Origin: an uncultured Albidovulum sp.
Lineage (GTDB): Bacteria; Pseudomonadota; Alphaproteobacteria; Rhodobacterales; Rhodobacteraceae
Assembly: GCA_913064775.1 (NCBI GenBank)
Contig: CAJYAD010000019.1
Location: 1 to 64,000 of the forward strand
Length of the DNA stretch: 64,000 bases
Reading direction: 5' to 3'
Shown: piece by piece, positions 1 through 10,219 of the stretch
How the letters are laid out: each line of letters starts with the position of its first letter
Numbering within the stretch: position 1 is the first letter of the stretch
The notes under the pieces: model-generated
Databases searched by the model: none
Told to the model about the DNA's origin: nothing
What the model saw: the letters and a program-made list of their open reading frames with translations, nothing else
Program-made: the position numbers and the translations under genes

Positions 1-160
1 CGGGAGGGTGGAGACGGCAGAAGGGGTGAGTCGGGGAGGGGGAGAGGCGGGGGGGTGGAGGGGGTGGGGAGGAGGCGAAGGGGGGGGGGAGCTGGGGGAG
101 GAGGGGGTGGGGGCGCGAGGGGGGGGGGGGGGGGAGGGTGGGGGGGGGCCAGAACTTCGG
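1..160. other. G-rich low-complexity tract, probable contig-end artefact
   Basis: The first ~160 bases are almost only G with scattered A, T and a few C. They include G runs of 8 to 14 and have no resemblance to the balanced GC-rich coding sequence that starts right after it. No RBS or plausible protein is present; reading frames through it give only Gly/Arg/Glu repeats. Poly-G is typical of dark-cycle base calls at low-quality read ends, so I read it as assembly noise. A genuine G-rich repeat cannot be excluded from sequence alone. Confidence 0.6.
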
Positions 161-170
161 GGGGGCGCCG

Positions 171-198
171 AAAATCAAAAGGCGCCCCGCGGGGCGCC
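171..198 (-). terminator. Rho-independent terminator of rpoD
   Basis: On the minus strand, seven bases past the rpoD stop, a perfect 8-bp stem (GGCGCCCC/GGGGCGCC with a GC loop, 181-198) is followed by TTTTGATTTT (171-180). A GC-rich stem plus a U-rich tail is the intrinsic terminator pattern. Confidence 0.85.
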
Positions 199-204
199 CT
201 TCGC

Positions 205-2187
<1,983 letters not shown>

Positions 2188-2209
2188 GGGCTCTCCTCGA
2201 TGCAGGCGG

Positions 2210-2269
2210 ATGATTCGGGTCTTTCGATCGAATCATTCGGAATGTTGTAGCGAATCAATAGGGCGAATC
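2210..2269. promoter_or_regulatory. Cluster of four GANTC (CcrM) sites in the rpoD upstream region
   Basis: GATTC at 2212-2216 and GAATC at 2230-2234, 2252-2256 and 2265-2269 lie within 58 bp. ATGATTCG (2210-2217) and CGAATCAT (2229-2236) also form an 8-bp inverted repeat, and CGAATCA recurs three times (2229, 2251, 2264). GANTC is the alphaproteobacterial CcrM methylation target. A fifth site is at 2408-2412. The rest of the 281-bp dnaG-rpoD spacer shows nothing else I can name. Confidence 0.5.
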
Positions 2270-2468
2270 ACAGGGACGGAAAGGTCGCGGCAGCCATTTC
2301 TTCGCCCACCACGCGCGTCGCGCGCGTATCAGGCCACAAATCGGGCGCCGATTGCCCGCAATCAGGCAGGGCGCACACGGCTTGCGCGCCGCCCGCCCGG
2401 GCGAAGCGATTCGCGCCCCGCGCCCGGCTCCTGTTCACGCTTTCGGCCATTTTCGGCATTCCGATCCA

Positions 2469-4433
2469 TCATTTCTTCTTCTTCCAGACCTGACCGTCGA
2501 TCAGCGACTGCAACTGCTTCGACAACGCGTCGCGGTCCTCGCCCAGATCGCCCGAATCCTCTAGCTGAGATCGCCCTGCCCGCTGCACCGCCTCGGCCGC
2601 CTGGCCCAGCCGCCAGGTCACGCCCTCATCGGCCAGCCCGCCCAGATCCTCGACCGCGTGCTCGATCTCCTTGCGGACGCCGCGGCGGGCGTCAAGTTTG
2701 GCAAGTTCCTCAGCCACACACATACGGGCAAGTTCGGCATCGTCGGTTTTCAGGATAGGCGGCGCGGTGATGACATGGCCAAGCGAGAACAGCGTTTCAA
2801 GGGCGTCGCCGGCTTCGCTCGCGATTTTATCCCTAAAATTCGCAGGGTCCGGAACCCCGGCGTGGCGCAGGATCGCCCGGCGCAGCACGGCATGGCCCGG
2901 GCCGGTCAGCTCCAGCTCTTCCAGCTGATGCTCAAAAACCTCGATCAGCTCCGGGTGGGTGATCAACGAGGCCAGAATCAGCGCCTCGCGCAGGCGTTCC
3001 CCCCCCGCCTCGCCGGCGGTGGCCAGATAAGAGGCCTTGGTTCCCGGCATCGGCGGCGCGGGCGGCTGCCACTTTGCCCCGGGGCGCCCCCCCTGCCCAC
3101 GCGGCCAGGGCTGGAACGGCTGGAAAGGCTTGCGCGCGCCCTCGCGACCCTGGCCGAACAGCTCCTGCCGGAGCGCCTTGATCTCTTCGCCGTAATGATG
3201 CCGGATCGAGGGGTCGGCGATCTTCTTCAGCGTCTCGCGCAGGGTCTTGTCCAGCGCGGCGCGGCGTTCGGGGCTGTCGTAGACGCGCCCCTCGGTCTCG
3301 CGCCGCCACAAAAGCCGCACCATCGGCTGCGCCTGATCCAGCAGCTTCTGCATCGCCCCCGCCCCTTGCGACTGGATCAGGTCGTCCGGGTCCAGCCCCT
3401 CGGGCATCAGGCAAAAGCGCAGCGAATTGCCGGCCTCCAGCAGCGGCAGCGCCACGTCGATCACCCGCATCGCGGCGCGCAGCCCTGCCGTATCGCCATC
3501 CAGCGCGATCACCGGCTCGGGCGCGATGCGCCACAAAAGCCGCAGCTGATCCTCGGTGATCGCGGTGCCCAGCGGGGCGACGGTCGCGGTGAATCCGGCC
3601 TCGGCCAGCGCGATCACGTCCATGTAGCCCTCGGCCACGATCAGGGTCTGGCCCTTGCCGGCGCCTTCGCGGGCGGGGCCGTGGTTGTAGAGGCTGCGGC
3701 CCTTGTCGAACAGCAGCGTCTCGGGCGAGTTCAGGTATTTGGCATTGTCGTTCGGATCCATCGCCCGGCCGCCAAAGGCGATCGCCCGGCCGCGCGCGTC
3801 GCGGATCGGAAACATGATGCGGTTGCGAAAAGTGTCATAGGGTTGCTTGCCCTTGGTCGACGCCTTCGCCAGCCCCGCCTCAAGGACCAGCGCCTCGTCC
3901 ACACCTTTGGCGCGCAGATGATCCCACAGCCCCTGCCAGCCCTCGGGGGCAAAGCCGATCTCGAAGCGGTCGCGCGCGGCGTCGCGCAGCTTGCGCCGGT
4001 CGAGATAGTCGCGCGCCGCCGCACCCTGACCGGTCTTCAGCTGCAGCCGGTAATATTGCACCGCCTGCTCCATCACCTCGATCAGCTGGCTGCGCCGGTC
4101 GGCCTTCTGCTGCGCCTGCGGGTCGCGTTCAGGCATCGGCATGCCAGCCTCACGCGCCAGAATCTCGACCGCCTCGATGAAGCCCACATTCTCGGTCTCG
4201 CGCACGAAGCTCAGCGCGTCGCCCTTCGCATGGCAGCCGAAGCAATAATAGAATCCCTTGCGGTCATCGACATGGAAGCTGGCGGACTTTTCCTGATGGA
4301 ACGGGCATGGCGCCCAGAAGTCGCCCTTGCCCTGGTTCGACTTGCGCGCGTCCCACATGACCTTGCGCCCCACCACCTGCGACAGGGAGAGGCGGCCACG
4401 CAGTTCGTCAAGGAAGCCGGTCGGGAGGGACAT
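2469..4433 (-). CDS. dnaG: DNA primase DnaG
   Basis: 654-aa primase that makes RNA primers at the replication fork. The N-terminal CHC2 zinc finger is visible as CPFH (C43, H46) and CFGC (C64, C67). The TOPRIM catalytic core follows, with EGYMDVIALAEAG and the acidic DGDTAG motif. The C-terminal part would be the DnaB-interacting domain and is rich in Pro/Gly linkers. The reading frame is open further upstream, but I place the start at ATG 4433 (MSLPTGFLDELRGRLSL). That matches the family N-terminus, and the upstream extension runs through an intergenic repeat element. The protein ends in a lysine run (VWKKKK). rpoD follows on the same strand. Confidence 0.96.
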   Translation of the reverse strand: MSLPTGFLDELRGRLSLSQVVGRKVMWDARKSNQGKGDFWAPCPFHQEKSASFHVDDRKGFYYCFGCHAKGDALSFVRETENVGFIEAVEILAREAGMPMPERDPQAQQKADRRSQLIEVMEQAVQYYRLQLKTGQGAAARDYLDRRKLRDAARDRFEIGFAPEGWQGLWDHLRAKGVDEALVLEAGLAKASTKGKQPYDTFRNRIMFPIRDARGRAIAFGGRAMDPNDNAKYLNSPETLLFDKGRSLYNHGPAREGAGKGQTLIVAEGYMDVIALAEAGFTATVAPLGTAITEDQLRLLWRIAPEPVIALDGDTAGLRAAMRVIDVALPLLEAGNSLRFCLMPEGLDPDDLIQSQGAGAMQKLLDQAQPMVRLLWRRETEGRVYDSPERRAALDKTLRETLKKIADPSIRHHYGEEIKALRQELFGQGREGARKPFQPFQPWPRGQGGRPGAKWQPPAPPMPGTKASYLATAGEAGGERLREALILASLITHPELIEVFEHQLEELELTGPGHAVLRRAILRHAGVPDPANFRDKIASEAGDALETLFSLGHVITAPPILKTDDAELARMCVAEELAKLDARRGVRKEIEHAVEDLGGLADEGVTWRLGQAAEAVQRAGRSQLEDSGDLGEDRDALSKQLQSLIDGQVWKKKK

Positions 4434-4505
4434 GTTCCTAGATATTCCCCTCACCGCGCCAGAGTCTAGCGCCGAGAGCGCCGCATCCCGCTTCCCCGCC
4501 CCGCG

Positions 4506-4566
4506 CTTCATCTTGGCAAGAATACTCCGGGGGAGGCGCGCGCCGCGCGACGGGGGCAGCACCCCC
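4506..4566 (+). repeat. Intergenic repeat element, copy 1 (single, plus orientation)
   Basis: Contains CTTCATCTTGGCAAGAATAC then TCCGGGGG, followed by a hairpin-prone GGGGGCAGCACCCCC (4552-4566). The same core recurs at about 19.15, 19.2, 27.0, 41.5 and 59.6 kb. This copy lies in the divergent dnaG/nfu spacer. Confidence 0.7.
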
Positions 4567-4675
4567 AACCGGCGCCCCCGCCCGCACCCGGCTCATCCCG
4601 GCTTGGAACCATTCCAGAACTTGACTCTTCGCGCGCCGAGGCGCATATCCGAGTGTAACAGTCGGAGATTTCCCC

Positions 4676-5236
4676 ATGTTCATCCAGACCGAATCCACCC
4701 CCAACCCCGCGACGCTGAAGTTCCTGCCCGGCCGCGAGGTCCTGGGTCAAGGCACCGCCGATTTCACCGATCCCACCGCGGCCGAGGCCTCGCCGCTGGC
4801 GATGCGCCTGTTCGCCGTCGACGGCGTGCGCGGCGTCTTCCTGGGGTCAGATTTCATCACCGTGACCAAGGACGATGCGCTGGACTGGGATCACCTCAAG
4901 CCCGCCGTGCTGGGCGCGGTCATGGAACATTACCAGTCCGGCGACGTCGCCCTCACCCAAGCAGCCGCCGGCGGTCACCAAAGCCATGAGGACGGCCCCG
5001 ACAGCGAGATCGTGACCCAGATCAAGGAGTTGCTCGACACCCGCGTGCGCCCCGCCGTGGCCCAGGACGGCGGCGACATCACCTTCCACGGGTTTGAGCG
5101 CGGCATCGTCTATCTGCACATGCAGGGCGCCTGCGCGGGCTGCCCCTCCTCGACCCTGACGCTGAAGATGGGGATCGAGAACCTGCTGCGCCACTACATC
5201 CCCGAAGTGCTGGAAGTACGCCCGGTTGCGGCCTGA
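4676..5236 (+). CDS. NifU-family Fe-S cluster carrier (Nfu type)
   Basis: 186-aa scaffold/carrier for 4Fe-4S clusters delivered to apo-proteins in the cytoplasm. The N-terminal Nfu_N domain (MFIQTESTPNPATLKFLPGR) is followed by a C-terminal NifU domain. There the cluster-binding CAGC (C153, C156) sits in GACAGCPSSTLTLKMGIE. ATG 4676 follows GGAGATTTCCCC. The tsaB frame begins inside its last codons, so the two are probably cotranscribed. The two-domain length is normal for the mitochondrial/alphaproteobacterial Nfu type. It could supply clusters to the several Fe-S and radical SAM enzymes in this window, but nothing here links it to them specifically. Confidence 0.93.
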   Translation: MFIQTESTPNPATLKFLPGREVLGQGTADFTDPTAAEASPLAMRLFAVDGVRGVFLGSDFITVTKDDALDWDHLKPAVLGAVMEHYQSGDVALTQAAAGGHQSHEDGPDSEIVTQIKELLDTRVRPAVAQDGGDITFHGFERGIVYLHMQGACAGCPSSTLTLKMGIENLLRHYIPEVLEVRPVAA

Positions 5237-5837
5237 TCCGGCAGACGGCCCGCTGATACTGGGCTTCGACACATCGGCCGCGCATTGCGCGGCCGCTTTG
5301 CTGTCCGGCGACCGGATCCTTGCCGCCCGGGCCGAGGCGATGGACAAGGGCCAGGCCGAACGGCTGATGCCGCTGCTCGAGGAAATGCTGGAAACCGCCG
5401 GTGTCACCTGGCGCGATCTGGCGGGCCTGGGCGTCGGCGTCGGGCCGGGCAATTTCACCGGCATCCGCATCGCCGTCTCGGCGGCGCGCGGGCTGGCGCT
5501 GGCGCTGAAGATCCCCGCGATCGGCATCAGCAGCTTCGAGGCACTGGCCGAGGGTCGCGACGGCCCCGTCACCGCGCTGGTCGATGCGCGGCGCGGCGCG
5601 GTCTATGCGCAACGCCTGCCCGGCGGCGCCCCCGCCCTGATGCCGCGCGACGCGGCGCTGGAACAGGCGCAGGGCACCCGCCTGGCCGAGTTGGAAGACC
5701 CCCGCGCCCTTGCCACCGCCATCGCCCGCATCGCCGCCAGCCGCATGGACGCGCCGCAGCCGCGCCCGGCGCCGCTCTATCTGCGCGGCGCCGATGCTGC
5801 CCCGCCCTCAGACCCGCCGCCGGTGATCCTGCCATGA
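5226..5837 (+). CDS. tsaB: tRNA threonylcarbamoyladenosine biosynthesis protein TsaB
   Basis: About 203 aa. Non-catalytic ASKHA-fold partner of TsaD in making the universal t6A37 tRNA modification. Visible family signatures are LGFDTSAAHCAAALL at the N-terminus and GVGPGNFTGIRIAVSAARGL, the TsaB core. The start is uncertain. The only in-frame initiator before the conserved LGFDTS is TTG at 5226, overlapping the nfu stop by 11 bp. The 3' end overlaps the next gene in ATGA, so nfu-tsaB-rimI looks like one translationally coupled unit. tsaB-rimI adjacency is common in proteobacteria. Confidence 0.92.
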   Translation: MRPDPADGPLILGFDTSAAHCAAALLSGDRILAARAEAMDKGQAERLMPLLEEMLETAGVTWRDLAGLGVGVGPGNFTGIRIAVSAARGLALALKIPAIGISSFEALAEGRDGPVTALVDARRGAVYAQRLPGGAPALMPRDAALEQAQGTRLAELEDPRALATAIARIAASRMDAPQPRPAPLYLRGADAAPPSDPPPVILP

Positions 5838-6259
5838 AACCCGAGGCCGGCCCCGAGGCGCTCGCCGCCCTGCACGCGCGCAGCTTCACCACCCCGCGCC
5901 CCTGGAACGCGCGCGAATTCGCAAGCTTGCTGGCGATGCCCGGCAGCTTCCTCAAGATCCGCCCGCAGGCCTTCGTGCTGGGCCGCGCCATCGCCGGTGA
6001 GGCCGAACTGCTGACCCTCGCCGTCGCCCCCGAGGACCGCCGCCACGGCACCGGCCGCGCGTTGGTCGAGGATTTCACCGATGAGGCCCGCGACCGCGGC
6101 GCCGAGACTGCCTTTCTGGAGGTCGCCGCCGACAACGCCCCGGCCCGCGCGCTTTATGCCGCCACCGGCTGGGAACAGACCGGGGCGCGCCGCGGATATT
6201 ACACCACCCCCGAAGGCACGAAGATCGACGCGCTGATCCTGCGCCGCCCGCTGAAGTGA
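5834..6259 (+). CDS. rimI: Ribosomal protein S18 alanine N-acetyltransferase-like GNAT (RimI)
   Basis: 141-aa GNAT acetyltransferase. The acetyl-CoA pyrophosphate loop is seen as RRHGTGRAL after the beta-4 strand LTLAVAPED. The C-terminal ARALYAATGWEQTGARRGYY is the usual RimI tail. It would acetylate the N-terminal Ala of ribosomal protein S18 and possibly other substrates. Its ATG overlaps the tsaB stop (ATGA), and the tsaB-rimI pairing supports the RimI name over a generic GNAT. Confidence 0.85.
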   Translation: MKPEAGPEALAALHARSFTTPRPWNAREFASLLAMPGSFLKIRPQAFVLGRAIAGEAELLTLAVAPEDRRHGTGRALVEDFTDEARDRGAETAFLEVAADNAPARALYAATGWEQTGARRGYYTTPEGTKIDALILRRPLK

Positions 6260-6357
6260 CGGCCGGGCGCGGCGTTTGCCCGCGCTCTGCTTGGGACGTC
6301 CATCGTCCAGCAATCCGGGGTGCCGCGCCGGTGACAGGCGTGTGAGCTGTTCAAAAA

Positions 6358-6373
6358 TTGACCTGTCGGTAAA
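6358..6373. promoter_or_regulatory. RutR-like operator upstream of the nucleoside transporter operon
   Basis: TTGACCTGTCGGTAAA is a near-perfect inverted repeat (TTGACC-N4-GGTaAA). It resembles the RutR consensus TTGACCA-N2-TGGTCAA, matching 11 of 12 arm bases outside the central four. It lies about 145 bp before the binding-protein start. RutR is a TetR-family regulator of pyrimidine/purine metabolism, so the position before a nucleoside uptake operon fits. Confidence 0.5.
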
Positions 6374-6518
6374 ATTATCGCCCCCCCCACGCAAAATGTT
6401 CCTTGATCTTGTCGGGCCGTTTCGGCCTTATTCCACGAGGATCCGAACGCTGATCGGATCGCGCCTCTTTGGGCAGGCCCATCCAAGGCGCCGCCCCAAC
6501 ACCAACCGGGAGACATTC

Positions 6519-7514
6519 ATGACCATGATGAAAACCACCCTCGGCGCCGCCGCGGTGCTTGCGCTGAGTGCCGTCGCTGCACTTGCCGAGCCCGCCATCA
6601 TCTACGACATCGGCGGCAAGTACGACAAATCCTTCAACGAGGCCGCCTTCCACGGCGCCGCGAAATGGGCCAAGGAAACCGGCAAGAAATACCGCGAATT
6701 CCAGATCCAGACCCAGGCTCAGCGCAGCCAGGCCCTGCGCCAGCTGGCGCAGATGGGCGCCAACCCGATCGTAATGACGGGCTTTGCCTTCGCCGACACG
6801 CTCGACAAGGTGGCACCGGATTATCCCAAGACCAAGTTCGTCATCGTCGATTCGGTGGTGAAGGAACCCAATGTCGAATCGATCGTCTTCCATGAGGAAC
6901 AGGGCTCGTACCTTGTCGGCATGCTGGCGGCGATGGCCTCGAAGACCGGCACCGTGGGCTTCATCGGCGGCATGGATATCCCGCTGATCCGCAAGTTCGA
7001 ATGCGGCTATGCCCAGGGCGTCAAGGCGGTTGCGCCGAAAGACAAGATCATCGGCAACATGACCGGCACCACGCCCTCGGCCTGGAACGACCCGGTGAAG
7101 GGTGGCGAGCTGGCCAAGGCGCAGATGAGCCAGGGCGCCGACGTGATCTTCGCCGCCGCGGGCGGCACCGGCATCGGTGTGCTGCAATCCATGGCGGATG
7201 CCGGCAAGCTGGGCATCGGCGTCGACAGCAACCAGGATTATCTGCACCCGGGCCATGTGCTGACCTCGATGGTCAAGCGCGTGAACGTCGCCGTCTACAA
7301 CGCCTTCATGGAAGGCGACAACGTCAAGCCGGGCGTCAAGGTGATGGGTCTTGCCAACAACGGCGTCGACTATTCCTATGACAAATATAACGAAAAACTG
7401 ATCACGCCGGAAATGAAGGCGAAGGTCGACGCGGCCAAGAAAGAGATCATCGACGGCAAGATCAAGGTCCATGACTACATGACCGACAACAAATGCCCGG
7501 TTCAGATCGACTAG
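6519..7514 (+). CDS. BMP-family ABC transporter substrate-binding protein (nucleoside)
   Basis: 331-aa periplasmic binding protein of the basic membrane protein/PnrA family, which binds purine nucleosides. A signal peptide (MMKTTLGAAAVLALSAVAALA, cleavage before EPAII) precedes the family motif YDIGGKYDKSFNEAAF. Also seen is the central GFIGGMDIPLIRKFECGY, matching the BMP GG(M/F)xxPxxxxFxxG core. The start ATG 6519 follows GGGAGACATTC. The frame is open upstream, but that part lacks an RBS and precedes the signal peptide. Three transporter genes and a purine nucleoside phosphorylase follow in the same direction, so the ligand is most likely inosine, guanosine or adenosine. There is no lipobox, so the protein is probably soluble. 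Confidence 0.92.
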   Translation: MTMMKTTLGAAAVLALSAVAALAEPAIIYDIGGKYDKSFNEAAFHGAAKWAKETGKKYREFQIQTQAQRSQALRQLAQMGANPIVMTGFAFADTLDKVAPDYPKTKFVIVDSVVKEPNVESIVFHEEQGSYLVGMLAAMASKTGTVGFIGGMDIPLIRKFECGYAQGVKAVAPKDKIIGNMTGTTPSAWNDPVKGGELAKAQMSQGADVIFAAAGGTGIGVLQSMADAGKLGIGVDSNQDYLHPGHVLTSMVKRVNVAVYNAFMEGDNVKPGVKVMGLANNGVDYSYDKYNEKLITPEMKAKVDAAKKEIIDGKIKVHDYMTDNKCPVQID

Positions 7515-7523
7515 GCCCGACAG

Positions 7524-9125
7524 ATGGCGATGAACACCACGACGGGGCGGCAGGCAACTGCCGCCCCAGACGCTTCCGGCGCAACGCCGCTGGCGATCGA
7601 ATTGCGCGGCATCTCGAAGGCCTTCGGCCCGGTGCAGGCCAACAAGGACATCTCGATCCAGGTCCGGCGCGGCACGATCCACGGCATCATCGGCGAGAAC
7701 GGGGCCGGCAAGTCGACGCTGATGTCGATCCTCTACGGCTTCTACAAGGCCGACGCCGGCGAGATCCTGATCGGCGGCAAGCCCACCCAGATCCCCGACA
7801 GCCAGGCCGCGATCCGCGCCGGCATCGGCATGGTGTTCCAGCATTTCAAGCTGGTGCAGAACTTCACCGTGCTGGAAAACGTGATCCTCGGCGCCGAGGA
7901 CGGTGCGCTTCTGCGCCCCTCGCTGGCCAAGGCCCGCAAGGAGCTTTTGCACCTTGCCAAGGAATATGAGCTGAACGTCGATCCCGACGCGAAGATCGAG
8001 AACCTCTCGGTCGGGCATCAGCAGCGGGTCGAGATCCTCAAGGCGCTGTACCGTCAGGCCGAGATCCTGATTCTGGATGAGCCCACCGGCGTGCTGACCC
8101 CGGCCGAGGCCGACCACCTGTTTCGCATCCTCGCCAACCTGCGGCGCGAGGGCAAGACGATCATCCTGATCACCCACAAGCTGCGCGAGATCATGGAGAT
8201 CACCGATACCGTCAGCGTCATGCGCCGCGGCGAGATGACCGCGACGGTGAAGACCGCCGAGACCAGCCCGACCGCGCTGGCCGAGATGATGGTCGGCCGC
8301 AAGGTGCTGCTGCGGGTCGACAAGACCCCCGCCCAGCCCGGCCGCACAATCATCGAGGTCGAGGATCTGCATGTCCGCGACCGCGCCGGCGTCGAGCGCC
8401 TGAAAGGCGTCAGCCTGCAGATCCGCGCCGGAGAGATCCTTGGCATCGCCGGGGTCGCCGGCAACGGCCAGTCAGAGTTGCTGGAGGTTCTGGGCGGCAT
8501 CCGCGACGCCACCGGCCGCATCGTGCTGAACGGCCGCGACCTGCCGCTGGTCGGGCGCCCGGCTGATGCGCGCTCGCGCCGCGACGCGGGCATCGCCCAT
8601 GTCCCCGAGGACCGCCAATACACCGGCCTGATCATGGATTTCTCCGCCTGGGAGAACGTCGCCTTCGGCTATCACCACTATCCGGCCTATCAGAAGAACG
8701 CCCTGCTGATGGACAATGCCGCGATCCTGACCGAGGCCCAGGCCAAGCTAGAGCGTTTCGACGTCCGCCCGCCGGATGCGAAGCTGGCGGCGAAGAACTT
8801 CTCGGGCGGCAACCAGCAAAAGATCGTGCTGGCGCGTGAGATCGAGCGCAATCCCGACCTGCTGCTTGTCGGCCAGCCGACGCGCGGCGTCGACATCGGC
8901 GCGATCGAGTTCATCCACCAGCAGATCGTGGCGCTGCGCGATGCCGGCAAGGCGATCCTGCTGGTCTCGGTCGAGCTGGACGAGATCCTGTCGCTGAGCG
9001 ACAGGATCGCGGTGATGTTCGACGGCCGCATCATGGGCGAGCGCCTGCCCGACCAGACGAATGAGCGCGAATTGGGAATGCTGATGGCCGGGATGACCGG
9101 CGCCCCGGACGAAGAGGTCGCCTGA
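7524..9125 (+). CDS. Nucleoside ABC transporter, duplicated ATPase subunit
   Basis: 533-aa cytoplasmic ATPase with two ABC domains, as in sugar and BMP-type importers. Domain 1 has a full Walker A (GENGAGKST, 57-65), signature LSVGHQQRVEI and Walker B ILDEPTGVLTPAE. Domain 2 has a degenerate Walker A (GVAGNGQSE) but a good signature FSGGNQQKIVLAREI and GQPTRGVDIGAIEF. This asymmetry is normal for RbsA/BmpD-type subunits. There are two possible ATGs, 7524 and 7530 (MAMN). It lies 9 bp after the binding protein and overlaps the next permease by one base, so translation is coupled. Confidence 0.93.
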   Translation: MAMNTTTGRQATAAPDASGATPLAIELRGISKAFGPVQANKDISIQVRRGTIHGIIGENGAGKSTLMSILYGFYKADAGEILIGGKPTQIPDSQAAIRAGIGMVFQHFKLVQNFTVLENVILGAEDGALLRPSLAKARKELLHLAKEYELNVDPDAKIENLSVGHQQRVEILKALYRQAEILILDEPTGVLTPAEADHLFRILANLRREGKTIILITHKLREIMEITDTVSVMRRGEMTATVKTAETSPTALAEMMVGRKVLLRVDKTPAQPGRTIIEVEDLHVRDRAGVERLKGVSLQIRAGEILGIAGVAGNGQSELLEVLGGIRDATGRIVLNGRDLPLVGRPADARSRRDAGIAHVPEDRQYTGLIMDFSAWENVAFGYHHYPAYQKNALLMDNAAILTEAQAKLERFDVRPPDAKLAAKNFSGGNQQKIVLAREIERNPDLLLVGQPTRGVDIGAIEFIHQQIVALRDAGKAILLVSVELDEILSLSDRIAVMFDGRIMGERLPDQTNERELGMLMAGMTGAPDEEVA

Positions 9126-10219
9126 TGGAACGAATGCCGCATTGGGCCGATGTGGTCCTGGTTCCGCTGCTGAACCTGCTGATCGCGTTCTTCCTGTCCG
9201 GGCTGGTGATGTGGGCGATCGGCGAAAACCCGTTCAAAGCCATCCAGATCATGGTGTCGGGGGCGCTCGGGTCCACCTATGGCTGGGGCTATACGCTGTA
9301 TTACGCCACCAACTTCATGCTGACCGGGCTGGGCTTTGCCGTGGCCTCGCATGCCGGGCTGTTCAACATCGGCGGCGAGGGCCAGGCGACGATGGGCGGC
9401 CTGGGCGTGGCGCTGATGTGCTTGTTCATCCCCTGGCCGAACTGGTGGCTGGCGGTGATCGGCGCCTCGGTCGGCGCGGCGGTGCTGGGCGCCGCCTGGG
9501 CCGCGATCCCGGCCTGGCTGCAGGCCAAGCGCGGCAGCCATATCGTGATCACCACGATCATGTTCAACTTCATCGCCTCGGCGCTTCTGAACTACCTGCT
9601 GGTCAACGTGCTGCGCCCCGAGGGCGCGATGGATCCCTCGACTGCCAGCTTTCCCGCCGCGACCACCCTGCCCTCGATCCACCAGATGCTGGGCGTCTTC
9701 GGCATTCCCTTCGCCAGGCACACGCCGGCCAATGTCACCCTGCTGCTGGCGGTCGCCGCCTGCGTGCTGGTCTGGCTGCTGATCTGGCACACCCGCCTGG
9801 GCTATGAGATCCGCGCCTTCGGCAAATCCGAACCCGCCGCCAGTTACGCCGGCATCCGTCCGGTGCGCATCACCATGTATGCGATGCTGATCTCGGGCGC
9901 GTTGGGCGGGCTGATGGCGGTGAACTCGACGATGGGCGAAAGCGGCCGGCTGATCATGAACGCCTCGGAAGGGGCGGGCTTCATCGGCATCGCGGTGGCG
10001 CTGATGGGGCGCAACCACCCGTTCGGGGTGTTTCTGGCGGCGCTGCTGTTCGGCTTTCTCTATCAGGGCGGCGGCGAGCTGGCGCTTTGGGCCAATGTCC
10101 CGCGCGAGCTGGTGATCGTGATCCAGGCGCTGGTGATCCTGTTCACCGGGGCGCTGGACAATGTCGTCAGGATGCCGCTTGAGAAACTGTTCCTTCGGGT
10201 CCAGAAAGGACGCGCGTGA
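9125..10219 (+). CDS. Nucleoside ABC transporter permease 1
   Basis: 364-aa polytopic inner-membrane permease of the BPD_transp_2 family. The hydrophobic segments begin with LLNLLIAFFLSGLVMWAIG. The family loop GLFNIGGEGQATMGGLGVAL is clear, as is GFIGIAVALMGRNHPFGVF near the C-terminus. It pairs with the next permease as a heterodimer; together with the preceding ATPase and binding protein they make a full importer. The start ATG overlaps the ATPase stop (TGATG), and its own end overlaps the next start (ATGA-type). Confidence 0.92.
   Translation: MERMPHWADVVLVPLLNLLIAFFLSGLVMWAIGENPFKAIQIMVSGALGSTYGWGYTLYYATNFMLTGLGFAVASHAGLFNIGGEGQATMGGLGVALMCLFIPWPNWWLAVIGASVGAAVLGAAWAAIPAWLQAKRGSHIVITTIMFNFIASALLNYLLVNVLRPEGAMDPSTASFPAATTLPSIHQMLGVFGIPFARHTPANVTLLLAVAACVLVWLLIWHTRLGYEIRAFGKSEPAASYAGIRPVRITMYAMLISGALGGLMAVNSTMGESGRLIMNASEGAGFIGIAVALMGRNHPFGVFLAALLFGFLYQGGGELALWANVPRELVIVIQALVILFTGALDNVVRMPLEKLFLRVQKGRA

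Noticed and set aside
4434-4568. N-terminal extension of DnaG by 45 residues
   Set aside because: It is translated from an intergenic repeat element, and the family N-terminus begins at MSLPTGFL.
6375-8372. 665-codon open frame on the minus strand
   Set aside because: Antisense to the BMP protein and ATPase genes, which have clear motifs and RBSs. The composition (Leu/Asp/His/Arg-rich) is typical of antisense frames in high-GC DNA.
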